Source: Chitinophagaceae bacterium
GTDB taxonomy: Bacteria; Bacteroidota; Bacteroidia; Chitinophagales; Chitinophagaceae
DNA: 5,878 nucleotides
NCBI GenBank assembly: GCA_025963615.1
Contig: JAOQAL010000420.1
Coordinates: forward strand, 1-5,878
Reading direction: 5' to 3'
Made by a program: the position numbers and the translations under genes. The notes under the pieces were generated by a model. The model saw only the letters and a program-made list of their open reading frames with translations, was not told the origin of the DNA and searched no databases. This document shows positions 1 to 5,878 of the stretch, one piece after another (the first letter of the stretch is position 1; every line of letters begins with the position of its first letter).

Positions 1-1
1 G

Positions 2-484
2 TTTCCGCCGGGAATAGCCGATAAAATAAATGCCCCCTTACTACGGCTGCTGGTGGGTGATATTACAAAACTCGGGTTGAAGAAATCGAAATACGGCCCG
101 CTGGAACAAATTGAAAAACAAAGGAAAATTCCGTTACTGGATATCGGTACTATCAAATTGATCCGGGACGGGTTTATCAAAGTATATGGCGATATCGTAA
201 GGATAGAAGGCAACACGGTTTATTTTGAAGATAATCAGCAGCAGCATTTCGATGCCATGATCCTTGCTACCGGGTACCAGCATCATCTTGAAAGTTTTTT
301 GGATCCTGCTTATATAAAGACGGATGATCTGAACAAGCCGGTTACCAAACAATCCCACTTTGGAAGAGACGGATTATATTTTTGCGGCTTTTATCTTTCT
401 CCCAGGGGTATGCTAAGGGAAATAGGGATTGAATCGCGGAAAATTGCCAGGGATATTGCCAGGGAAGAAAAGAGAAGGCCTTGA
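2..484 (+). CDS. Flavin-containing monooxygenase / CzcO-like NAD(P)/FAD-dependent oxidoreductase, C-terminal part (5' end outside window)
   Basis: The reading frame is open to the left edge and ends at TGA 482-484, giving about 160 residues of a protein that began upstream; the GTG at 53 is an internal valine codon, not a start. The fragment matches the C-terminal third of YUCCA/CzcO-type flavoprotein monooxygenases. Seen in order are the GDITKLGL...YGPLEQ segment and IPLLDIGTIKLI with IKVYGDI (the linker that follows the NADPH-binding domain), then DAMILATGY (the late ATG motif of FAD/NAD(P) oxidoreductases, ATGY at 266-277), and GLYFCGF followed by the LREIGIESRKIARDIA helix. Such enzymes use NADPH and FAD to oxygenate small nucleophilic or carbonyl substrates in the cytoplasm. 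The FAD- and NADPH-binding GxGxxG motifs would lie outside the window, so the substrate cannot be judged. The Lys/Arg-rich C-terminus ends normally, with no sign of truncation at the 3' end. Confidence 0.85.
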   Translation, partial: FPPGIADKINAPLLRLLVGDITKLGLKKSKYGPLEQIEKQRKIPLLDIGTIKLIRDGFIKVYGDIVRIEGNTVYFEDNQQQHFDAMILATGYQHHLESFLDPAYIKTDDLNKPVTKQSHFGRDGLYFCGFYLSPRGMLREIGIESRKIARDIAREEKRRP

Positions 485-816
485 AGGGCGTGACGAATAG
501 GTAACGATAAAGCCTATTCGCAAATTGGAAGTCGTGTATCGTACGCCGGACCTCGTCCATCTACCGGGCAGGGAACACTGATCGTTTCCGGATCAGGCTG
601 ACTACGCTCTCTACAATCCCGGATTGAAAATAACTCGTTGTACTGGAAAGCGGCCGGCCCCCAAACGTTTAAAACACTATTATTAGTACGATGTCAGTAA
701 TATTGCTTTTATTTTTTATCTTGTAGGGAACGTCCTCAATCTGTCATTGAATGCGTTAACGAATTCAAACTTTAAACGCTGGCTGTGCCGGTATTCACTT
801 AATAAATAGCAAATTT
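485..816. other. Gene-free spacer between oxidoreductase and RDD gene
   Basis: All frames on both strands break into short pieces, and none gave a recognisable protein. The left half (about 530-660) looks richer in G and C, with a second small hairpin (CTGATC 578-583 / GATCAG 591-596) and the palindrome GGCCGGCC at 652-659. The right half (about 660-816) is AT-rich, as expected for the upstream region of the RDD gene. No convincing TAnnTTTG element was found there: TAATATTG at 698-705 and AAACTTTA at 767-774 are only partial matches. The left part may be decayed coding sequence, but nothing identifies it. Confidence 0.5.
494..520 (+). terminator. Stem-loop just after the oxidoreductase gene, possible terminator
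   Basis: CGAATAGG (494-501) and CCTATTCG (513-520) are a perfect 8-bp inverted repeat around an 11-nt loop, starting 9 bp after the stop codon at 484. The position suits a transcript-end hairpin. No T-run follows on the + strand, so it is not a classical intrinsic terminator; it could also be a 3' stabilising hairpin or an operator. Confidence 0.3.
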
Positions 817-1221
817 ATGGAGCATAAATATCCTTCACTAAGTGAAAGAATTCAATCTATGCTGATTGATCAGGTTTTAATTGTTGTTTTAATGTTCGCT
901 TTTGCTTCAATGCTGGATCAATTTGAAAATTCACCTGACTGGATCAGAATTGTATTATTCTTTGGCATCTGGGGTGTTTACGAACCAATAGCTATGACAT
1001 TTGGGGGCAGCATGGGTAATTATGCTAAAGGAATCAGGGTCAGAAAATTTAATTCCGGGTTAGAAAGTATAAACATTCTCCAGGCCTACATCCGGTATTT
1101 TGTAAAAATTGCCCTGGGATGGTTATCTTTTTTAACTATAAATATGAATACCGGGCGACGAGCTGTTCATGATCTTGCAGCCGCTACCGTTATGATAAAA
1201 AAATATAACAAACAATCATGA
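817..1221 (+). CDS. RDD family integral membrane protein
   Basis: This is a 134-residue protein with the pattern of the RDD family. The N-terminal SLSERIQSMLIDQ carries the conserved Arg (R11) and first Asp (D18). A hydrophobic helix follows (about 15-33), then a second (about 44-62), the glycine-rich loop GGSMGNYAKGIRV (63-75, matching the family's G-x-x-x-G-K-x-x-x-G-x-x-V), a third helix (about 93-109) and the terminal RRAVHDLAAATVM with the second Asp (D119). These are the residues that name the family. RDD proteins are small inner-membrane proteins; some have been linked to ion transport, but most have no assigned function. The ATG at 817 was chosen because it begins just before the conserved SLSERI motif; there is no clear Shine-Dalgarno sequence, as is usual in Bacteroidota. 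The stop overlaps the start of the downstream glycosidase gene (ATGA), so the two are probably co-transcribed and translationally coupled. A role in carbohydrate uptake is not shown. Confidence 0.85.
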   Translation: MEHKYPSLSERIQSMLIDQVLIVVLMFAFASMLDQFENSPDWIRIVLFFGIWGVYEPIAMTFGGSMGNYAKGIRVRKFNSGLESINILQAYIRYFVKIALGWLSFLTINMNTGRRAVHDLAAATVMIKKYNKQS

Positions 1222-3329
1222 GGAAAGCCTGTATCCTGGTGTTGGGATTTTTTTTGACGACAAGTTCATTAATTACCGCTCAACCCTACGCTTCGTGGAC
1301 TAATAATGAATTGAAATTAAATAATGGTATTGTTGAAAGAACGATTCAACTGCCTGCCGGTAAAGGACATTTTGTTACATCACTTTATAAACCTGTACAG
1401 GGTGATTTCAACTATTTTAAATCTGTCAATTCTGATTTTCAATTTGAAATTAACCATGCCATTTATTCTGGTAAGGGAAACTGGGTTTTTAAAAGCATAG
1501 CAAAACATACCGATTCAAAACAAGGTGATGGGGCGGCCGTAACGCTTTTAAGTGAAGATAAAAAGATAGAACTCACCATACAATTTTTACTCTATCCCGG
1601 ACTGCCTGTCATCCGTAAAAACTTAATGATAAAAAACCTATCCCAGCAAACTATCATGGTGGAATCGGTGGATGTCGAAAAATTTGAAGTAACAGATTTT
1701 TCGCCAACTACCTACAGCTGGATTTGTCATGATTATGGCAGAAGACGTTCTATTGGTCCTTATGATGGTAACATGCAGGATGCCTTACTGACAGTTCATA
1801 ATAGTGATTGGCAACAAGGTATTGTTGCAGGAAATGAGGCTGCTGGCGTAATAAAACATACCTCTGTATTTTGGAATGAACCTACCATTTGTATCGGTCT
1901 TACTCACAAAGATGCCCGGTTTCCTTTTAGAAAATATATCGGTAGAGGAGAAGAGTTTACAACGCCGCAGGTATTTACCATGGTTTATAATAACCATAAA
2001 GATCCAGATGAAATGCTTAATTCGGCAGTGCCGGAATTTGTGAATGAGCACATGGGTATACGCCTTTCAGCATTGGATCAAAAACCAACTTTCGTTTATA
2101 ACACCTGGGTACCTTTTGATAAGGAAATCAATGAAAAACTGGTAATGGAGCTCGCAAAAGCCGCCGCTGACGCAGGGATGAAAGAGTTTATCATAGATGA
2201 TGGATGGCCGGAGAATTATGGGGACTGGGTTATTGATAAAAAGAAATTTCCCAACGGGTTGAAACCTGTTTTCGATTATATTAAATCGCTGGGTATGAAA
2301 CCGGGTTTATGGGTAAGCGTAGGCAGTGCATCATCCCGCAGCAAAGTATTTAAAACACATCCCGAATGGTTTGTGCTGGACGAAAAGCAAAAACCTTTCA
2401 ATCTCCATATTGATGATTCAACCATGCGGACTGCCTGCTTCGGCACCGGTTGGTATAATTATATCAAAAATATTTTATTGAAATTATCCCTTGATTACGG
2501 GCTGGAATATTTAAAGCTTGATTTTACCGTCGTTACCAGTCCATACAGGTTTAACAACAAAGAAACCGGTTGTTATGCCAGGAATCATCCGGGGCATAAA
2601 GATCATAACGAATCTTTATTTACCAACTATGAAGAAGTATGGAAATTGTTTGATGAATTGCATACTGCCAAACCCAACCTTTTTATAGATTGCACTTTTG
2701 AAACAATGGGTGGTTTGCAGTTGATTGATTACGCTATGTTGAAACATGCCGAAGGAAATTGGTTGTCAAATTTTGAGGGGCCTGAAGAAAAAGTGGACCT
2801 GCGTATCAGGAATATGGCCTGGTGGCGATCCCCTGCTATACCATCCACAGCACTGGTGATTGGTAATCCTGAAATGCAGGATACTGCCTGGGCCTTACAC
2901 ATTAAATCATTGGCCGGAGCCTTGCCCATTATGCTGGGGGATCCCAGAAAATTGTCTGTGACAGATTTCAAAAAGTATAGAGATTTTTCGGACTGGTTGC
3001 AATTAATGGATAACCGTCATCAGGTAATGAGCTACCGGCAGGACCTGCCTGGTTTTGGTGAACCGATGGAAGGCCGGTGGGATGGTTATCAACGCATCAA
3101 TACCAAAACAAAAACAGGGGGTATTATTGGTGTATTCAGGCACGGGGCTTGGGAAACAAAACGGTTGATTACCATACAGGGCCTTGATGCCGATAAAACA
3201 TACCAGGTTAAACAAATGGATGGAACCATAATTGCCACTCAAACAGGTAAGGAACTAAGAACAAAAGGATTCGAAATTTCCCTGTATAAATTCTATGATG
3301 GTGAACTATTTGAAATCGGAGTCAGGTGA
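1218..3329 (+). CDS. Secreted GH36-like (clan GH-D) glycoside hydrolase, alpha-galactosidase-like
   Basis: The protein has 703 residues. Residues 1-21 form a signal peptide (Arg-Lys, a hydrophobic core, then LITA before QPYA), with no lipobox Cys, so a periplasmic or secreted enzyme is expected. The order of domains fits family 36: an N-terminal beta-sandwich (about 25-280), a (beta/alpha)8 barrel (about 290-600) and a C-terminal beta domain (about 615-703, with GGIIGVFRHGA). Barrel landmarks are YNTWVPF (294-300), the IIDDGW strand (325-330), KPGLWVS (361-367) and EYLKLDFT (430-437), where D435 is the likely catalytic nucleophile. GH36 enzymes remove alpha-linked galactose or N-acetylgalactosamine with retention. 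The acid/base region departs from the usual C-S-x-G-G-G-R-F-D...T-S-D pattern: here it reads CTFETMGG from C492 and GNWLSNFE near 513-520, so substrate and acid/base are uncertain. An extra Cys/His-rich stretch (445-465) follows the nucleophile. The length is usual for GH36, with no frameshift. The start overlaps the RDD stop by ATGA. The family is fairly sure; alpha-galactosidase activity is only the default guess. Confidence 0.85.
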   Translation: MRKACILVLGFFLTTSSLITAQPYASWTNNELKLNNGIVERTIQLPAGKGHFVTSLYKPVQGDFNYFKSVNSDFQFEINHAIYSGKGNWVFKSIAKHTDSKQGDGAAVTLLSEDKKIELTIQFLLYPGLPVIRKNLMIKNLSQQTIMVESVDVEKFEVTDFSPTTYSWICHDYGRRRSIGPYDGNMQDALLTVHNSDWQQGIVAGNEAAGVIKHTSVFWNEPTICIGLTHKDARFPFRKYIGRGEEFTTPQVFTMVYNNHKDPDEMLNSAVPEFVNEHMGIRLSALDQKPTFVYNTWVPFDKEINEKLVMELAKAAADAGMKEFIIDDGWPENYGDWVIDKKKFPNGLKPVFDYIKSLGMKPGLWVSVGSASSRSKVFKTHPEWFVLDEKQKPFNLHIDDSTMRTACFGTGWYNYIKNILLKLSLDYGLEYLKLDFTVVTSPYRFNNKETGCYARNHPGHKDHNESLFTNYEEVWKLFDELHTAKPNLFIDCTFETMGGLQLIDYAMLKHAEGNWLSNFEGPEEKVDLRIRNMAWWRSPAIPSTALVIGNPEMQDTAWALHIKSLAGALPIMLGDPRKLSVTDFKKYRDFSDWLQLMDNRHQVMSYRQDLPGFGEPMEGRWDGYQRINTKTKTGGIIGVFRHGAWETKRLITIQGLDADKTYQVKQMDGTIIATQTGKELRTKGFEISLYKFYDGELFEIGVR

Positions 3330-3622
3330 CAACAACATAAAATTCGATCTCAGGTTCGTGAAGCGTTGAACTTCGACCTTAAGCATACCGGAACCAACTA
3401 AAATAATTTCTGGTAGAATAAACAGCAATACACAATATTTTATTTAAAACATAGCAACTTGTTTATAATAAGTAAAGCAAACTTATCTGATAAATACAAG
3501 TTCCCCGACTTATATAAACGGGTAGTTGGCACTACACCACATAGCATGCCTGCACTGGTTTTCCCTGTAATGATTCCTGTGACCTACCTTTACATGATGA
3601 ATCCGGTAAAATTTCCCATGAA
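3330..3622. other. AT-rich intergenic spacer, no gene seen
   Basis: This stretch of about 290 bp separates the glycosidase unit from the hemolysin III-like gene. No frame on either strand gave a recognisable product, and the codons upstream of 3623 in that gene's frame offer no earlier start before a stop at 3542-3544. The middle is rich in A and T; the right end carries the promoter-like element listed separately. Just after the glycosidase stop there are only short imperfect inverted repeats (for example GAAG/CTTC near 3360-3375), too weak to call a terminator. Confidence 0.5.
3585..3592 (+). promoter_or_regulatory. Possible Bacteroidota -7 element before the hemolysin III-like gene
   Basis: TACCTTTA fits the Bacteroidota -7 consensus TAnnTTTG at six of seven... 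that is, all fixed positions except the last, where A replaces G. It lies 30 bp before the ATG at 3623. A T-rich stretch at 3559-3562 is roughly where a -33 box would be, but it is not a clear TTTG. Prediction from pattern and position only. Confidence 0.3.
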
Positions 3623-4270
3623 ATGGTGAATAAAAAATCAAAAGGAATACCCTTTACCCTGAAGCAGGAACTGATACACAGCATTATCCATGCGTTTGGA
3701 ATATTATTCGGAATTATCAGTATCCCCATCCTCACGGTACTTGCTGCGAAAAATACAAATGTAGCAGGTATTGTAGGGGCCAGCATCTATGGTTTTTGTT
3801 TTTTGATGCTATTCACCTTTTCCACTTTGTATCATAGTTTTCAGCAGCCGCAGGTAAAAAGAGTGCTGGAGATTTTTGATCACATCAGTATTTATTTTTT
3901 GCTTGACGGCACCTACACCCCCTTCCTGCTTATTTATCTTAATAATTCATTTGGGATTACATTGTTGTCCGTATTGTGGGGATTAACAGTGCTTGGTGTT
4001 ATTTTTAAAATATTTTTTACCGGTCGGTTTGAAGTTATTTCGATTATTATTTACCTGATAATGGGCTGGATATTGATTGTAGGGGGCAAGAGGTTCTTTA
4101 CCGAATTGCCAACAGATGTTGTGATTTTTATAATAATTGGCGGCGGATTATACAGCATTGGTATTATCTTTTATTTGTGGGATAAATATGACTGGCACCA
4201 TGCGTTATGGCATTTCTTTGTCCTGGCTGCCGCAGTCTGTCATTATGTAGCAGTATTGCTGGCCGTATAA
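3623..4270 (+). CDS. Hemolysin III / PAQR (YqfA/TrhA-like) seven-helix membrane protein
   Basis: The protein has 215 residues, the usual length for bacterial hemolysin III family members. After a short basic N-terminus comes the LKQELIHSIIHAFGILFG segment typical of the family, then seven hydrophobic helices (roughly 20-40, 48-72, 84-105, 110-131, 137-156, 166-186 and 194-214). The metal-site residues of the PAQR superfamily are present: the S-x-x-x-H motif (STLYH, S67 and H71), the Asp-rich DHISIYFLLDGTYTPF (86-101), and H-x-x-x-H near the C-terminus (H193 and H197), with a further His at 207. Related proteins bind zinc and have been proposed to act as hydrolases or to affect membrane lipid balance; the name hemolysin comes from one early Bacillus protein and does not show toxin activity here. 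ATG 3623 is the first possible start in frame, placed shortly before the conserved LKQE. The gene appears to stand alone, with spacers on both sides. Confidence 0.9.
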   Translation: MVNKKSKGIPFTLKQELIHSIIHAFGILFGIISIPILTVLAAKNTNVAGIVGASIYGFCFLMLFTFSTLYHSFQQPQVKRVLEIFDHISIYFLLDGTYTPFLLIYLNNSFGITLLSVLWGLTVLGVIFKIFFTGRFEVISIIIYLIMGWILIVGGKRFFTELPTDVVIFIIIGGGLYSIGIIFYLWDKYDWHHALWHFFVLAAAVCHYVAVLLAV

Positions 4271-4303
4271 AAATATCCGCTGCCGGGCGATACCGCCTGA
4301 CCG

Positions 4304-4318
4304 TCCGGCCTGACCGGA
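4304..4318 (+). terminator. GC-rich hairpin after the hemolysin III-like gene, weak terminator candidate
   Basis: TCCGG (4304-4308) pairs with CCGGA (4314-4318) around a 5-nt loop, 33 bp after the stop codon. CCTGACCG occurs twice here (4296-4303 and 4309-4316, 13-bp period), so part of the pairing may come from a short tandem duplication. No T-run follows, so termination is uncertain. Confidence 0.2.
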
Positions 4319-4380
4319 ATCGTATTGTAAAGAATGCCAGTATACGGATAGGCCGGCATGGAATGATATACAAACTACCC

Positions 4381-4388
4381 TAACTTTA
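4381..4388 (+). promoter_or_regulatory. Possible Bacteroidota -7 element before the DUF3500 gene
   Basis: TAACTTTA matches the TAnnTTTG -7 consensus except for a final A in place of G, and closely resembles TACCTTTA before the hemolysin III-like gene. It lies 13 bp before the ATG at 4402, which would leave a very short untranslated leader. No clear -33 TTTG box is visible at the usual distance. Confidence 0.3.
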
Positions 4389-4401
4389 GTAAAAAGCCAT
4401 C

Positions 4402-5481
4402 ATGATTAAACTGCTGTCCGTTATTGGTTCATTGTGTATATTTTCAATAATGCCCGCGAAGACCAGCTGCCAGGGAATGTACAATGAAGAAATAAAGCAA
4501 GCTGCTACAACATTTATCAACTCATTAAATCCGCTACAAAAGAGAACAGCATTGCTTTCATACCAGGATACCGCAAGAATAAAATGGAATAATCTTCCCG
4601 TTGGTTTGCGCGCAAGGGCTGGAATCAGTATCGGAAATATGACTGATGAACAACGTAAGTTACTTCACCGGATTTTATCTGTTTCGCTTAGCTCACAGGG
4701 ATACCTGAAAGCAACCAGCATCATGCACCTTGACAATTTGCTAAACGCCTGGTATGACAGTTTATATTACCGGAAAGATATCAATGATACGCTGCATCGG
4801 GCTCTCCAGGATCTGCAATGGAGCCATCGCAATTTTTATCTTGCTTTTTTTGGACTTCCTTCTGATTCATTGTGGGGTTATAAACTGGAAGGCCACCATC
4901 TTTCTATTAACTTCAGTTTTGTCAACACCAGGCTTTCTGTTACTCCATTCTTTATCGGCACCGATCCGGCAGAATATCCGATGGGAGAATATGCGGGCTG
5001 GCGGGTTTTGGGCCAGGAAGAGGACCTGGGCATAAAACTGATTCATCTATTGCCATTGGCACAACAAAAAAAAGCTACTATCAGTATGGAGGTACCACAG
5101 GATATTATTACCGGGGCCGAGAGTGGCAAACGATTACTCGATTACCAGGGAATTAAAGCAAACGAAATGGCGGCAGGGCATAAAGCTATTTTACTATATA
5201 TCCTCCGTGAGTTTGTTTTTAACATGGAATATGAAAAGGCTGTTATTGAATATAATAAAATAATCAGTGCCGGCATTGATAAAATATATTTTGGATGGAT
5301 CGGGCCGATGGAAGAATCAAAACCGCATTATTATGTATTAAATGGCCCGACGTTTTTAATTGAGTTTGATAATTGTGGATTCGGGGGAAACGGAAATCAT
5401 ATACACGCGATCTGGCGGGAGAAAGGAAAGGAATTTGGTGAAGATGTGCTGAAGAAACACTATCAAACGGAAAAGCACTGA
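4402..5481 (+). CDS. Exported DUF3500 domain protein of unknown function
   Basis: The protein has 359 residues. An N-terminal Lys, hydrophobic core and polar end (MIKLLSVIGSLCIFSIM, then PAKTSCQG) form a signal peptide; C23 is preceded by Lys-Thr-Ser, a poor lipobox, so a soluble periplasmic or secreted protein is more likely than a lipoprotein. The rest matches the DUF3500 family over its whole length: WNNLPVGLRARAGISIGNM with MTDEQ (62-84), LSSQGY (96-101), FFGLPSDSLWGYKLEGHHLSIN (149-170, with the conserved GHH at 164-166), LGQEEDLGIKLIHLL (203-217), YFGWIGPME (296-304), HYYVLNGPTFLIEFD (309-323) and NHIHAIWRE (332-340), ending in FGEDVLKKHY with H353. Function is unknown; the clustered conserved His, Asp and Glu residues look like a possible metal or catalytic site, which is inference. 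ATG 4402 gives a complete signal peptide and follows a promoter-like element. The gene ends convergently with the epimerase gene on the other strand. Confidence 0.9.
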   Translation: MIKLLSVIGSLCIFSIMPAKTSCQGMYNEEIKQAATTFINSLNPLQKRTALLSYQDTARIKWNNLPVGLRARAGISIGNMTDEQRKLLHRILSVSLSSQGYLKATSIMHLDNLLNAWYDSLYYRKDINDTLHRALQDLQWSHRNFYLAFFGLPSDSLWGYKLEGHHLSINFSFVNTRLSVTPFFIGTDPAEYPMGEYAGWRVLGQEEDLGIKLIHLLPLAQQKKATISMEVPQDIITGAESGKRLLDYQGIKANEMAAGHKAILLYILREFVFNMEYEKAVIEYNKIISAGIDKIYFGWIGPMEESKPHYYVLNGPTFLIEFDNCGFGGNGNHIHAIWREKGKEFGEDVLKKHYQTEKH

Positions 5482-5629
5482 CGGTCACTTCATCTTTGTT
5501 TTTATCATCAGGCTGTAGTGATTGTTAAAACAGTTAAATTGGTTTGATGCCCCCGGCATGGACAAAAAAGCGGCATTTATATTTTTTGAAATAGTATTCT
5601 GTGCGCAGCCGCCTGAGCCAAATAGTCAT
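5482..5629. other. Spacer between convergent genes, with a short hairpin
   Basis: This 148-bp spacer receives transcripts from both sides. It contains ATGCC (5547-5551) / GGCAT (5555-5559), a 5-bp stem with a CCC loop, followed on the + strand by a short A-rich run rather than T residues. Runs of A and T at 5564-5569 and 5580-5587 could help end transcription from either side, but no clear bidirectional terminator can be drawn. Confidence 0.3.
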
Positions 5630-5878
5630 TTATTTCTCTCCAAGTCTTTTCCAAATTTCCATACACGCCCTTGAATTGTGATAAGGCCCTTTCCAGAAAC
5701 TAATTTTATCATCTGCAATCACGTTATTGTTTGCATCTACGGCTCCAAACCATTCGCCATTTTTATAATCAATCAAATGTTTTTTTATAAAATCCCAGAC
5801 CCTTTCCGATTTTTCCAGGAAATTTACCTTGCCGGTTAATTGGTAAGCATTATAAAATCCAACCAGGGACTCTGCTTC
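5630..5878 (-). CDS. AGE-family sugar 2-epimerase (cellobiose / N-acylglucosamine 2-epimerase-like), C-terminal end (5' part outside window)
   Basis: Read on the minus strand, the frame is open from the right edge (5878) to TAA at 5632-5630 and encodes the last 82 residues of a protein; no start lies in the window. The fragment begins EAESLVGFYNAYQLTG, the helix that follows the WWPQ-type motif in this family, then has WDFIKKHLIDYKNGEWFGAV and ends FWKGPYHNSRACMEIWKRL. The WKGPYHN motif is the C-terminal signature of cellobiose and mannobiose 2-epimerases: the Trp stacks on the sugar, and the His (residue 67 of the fragment) corresponds to one of the two histidines that act as acid/base in the (alpha/alpha)6 barrel. 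These cytoplasmic enzymes convert a reducing-end glucose to mannose or the reverse, for example in beta-mannooligosaccharide use; N-acylglucosamine 2-epimerases are the close alternative. The C-terminus is intact. The gene is convergent with the DUF3500 gene. Confidence 0.85.
   Translation of the reverse strand, partial: EAESLVGFYNAYQLTGKVNFLEKSERVWDFIKKHLIDYKNGEWFGAVDANNNVIADDKISFWKGPYHNSRACMEIWKRLGEK

Noticed and set aside
53..55. GTG as start of a 143-residue protein
   Set aside because: The frame stays open to the left edge and the upstream residues continue the oxidoreductase family pattern (a hydrophobic LLRLL segment before GDITKLGL), so this is an internal codon of a longer gene.
342..560. 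Minus-strand open frame overlapping the oxidoreductase end
   Set aside because: It has no recognisable family and lies mostly antisense to a well-supported coding region.
3623..4270. Reading the hemolysin III-like gene as a toxin or virulence gene
   Set aside because: The family is widespread in non-pathogens and its PAQR metal-site residues fit a membrane enzyme or regulator; nothing here supports cytolysis.
4468..4470. C23 of the DUF3500 protein as a lipoprotein cysteine
   Set aside because: Positions -3 to -1 are Lys-Thr-Ser; a charged -3 residue does not fit a lipobox, so ordinary signal peptidase cleavage is favoured.
4754..5035. Second + strand frame inside the DUF3500 gene
   Set aside because: The DUF3500 motifs continue in the main frame through this whole stretch, so this frame is a by-product.
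1..5878. A defence system, biosynthetic cluster, mobile element or CRISPR array
   Set aside because: No spaced repeats, transposase, integrase, nuclease or matching gene set was seen; the genes are ordinary single-family members on two strands.

Overview
The window looks like chromosomal DNA from a free-living or polymer-degrading member of the Bacteroidota, perhaps Chitinophagaceae or a related lineage. This is an inference from several signs. The genes are moderately AT-rich, clear Shine-Dalgarno sequences are missing before the starts, two intergenic regions carry TAnnTTT-type -7 elements, and the mix of families fits (GH36-like glycosidase, DUF3500, RDD, AGE-type sugar epimerase). No tRNA, rRNA, mobile element or CRISPR array was seen.

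Layout from left to right. (1) Positions 2-484 (+) are the C-terminal part of a flavin-containing monooxygenase/CzcO-like NAD(P)/FAD oxidoreductase, cut by the left edge. (2) Positions 485-816 hold no convincing gene, only a stem-loop just after the oxidoreductase and the upstream region of the next gene. (3) Positions 817-1221 (+, RDD membrane protein) and 1218-3329 (+, secreted clan GH-D/GH36-like glycoside hydrolase) overlap by ATGA and form a two-gene transcription unit. (4) After about 290 bp of AT-rich spacer, 3623-4270 (+) encodes a seven-helix hemolysin III/PAQR-family membrane protein. (5) Positions 4402-5481 (+) encode an exported DUF3500 protein. (6) On the opposite strand, 5878-5630 is the C-terminal end of an N-acylglucosamine/cellobiose 2-epimerase-family protein, cut by the right edge and convergent with the DUF3500 gene.

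The glycosidase and the epimerase both suggest oligosaccharide use: a periplasmic enzyme releases sugars and a cytoplasmic epimerase handles them. They lie on opposite strands with unrelated genes between them, so a functional link is only a suggestion. I see no evidence of an exotic multi-gene system. The points most worth a second look are the non-canonical acid/base region and the Cys/His-rich insertion of the GH36-like enzyme, and the uncharacterised exported DUF3500 protein.
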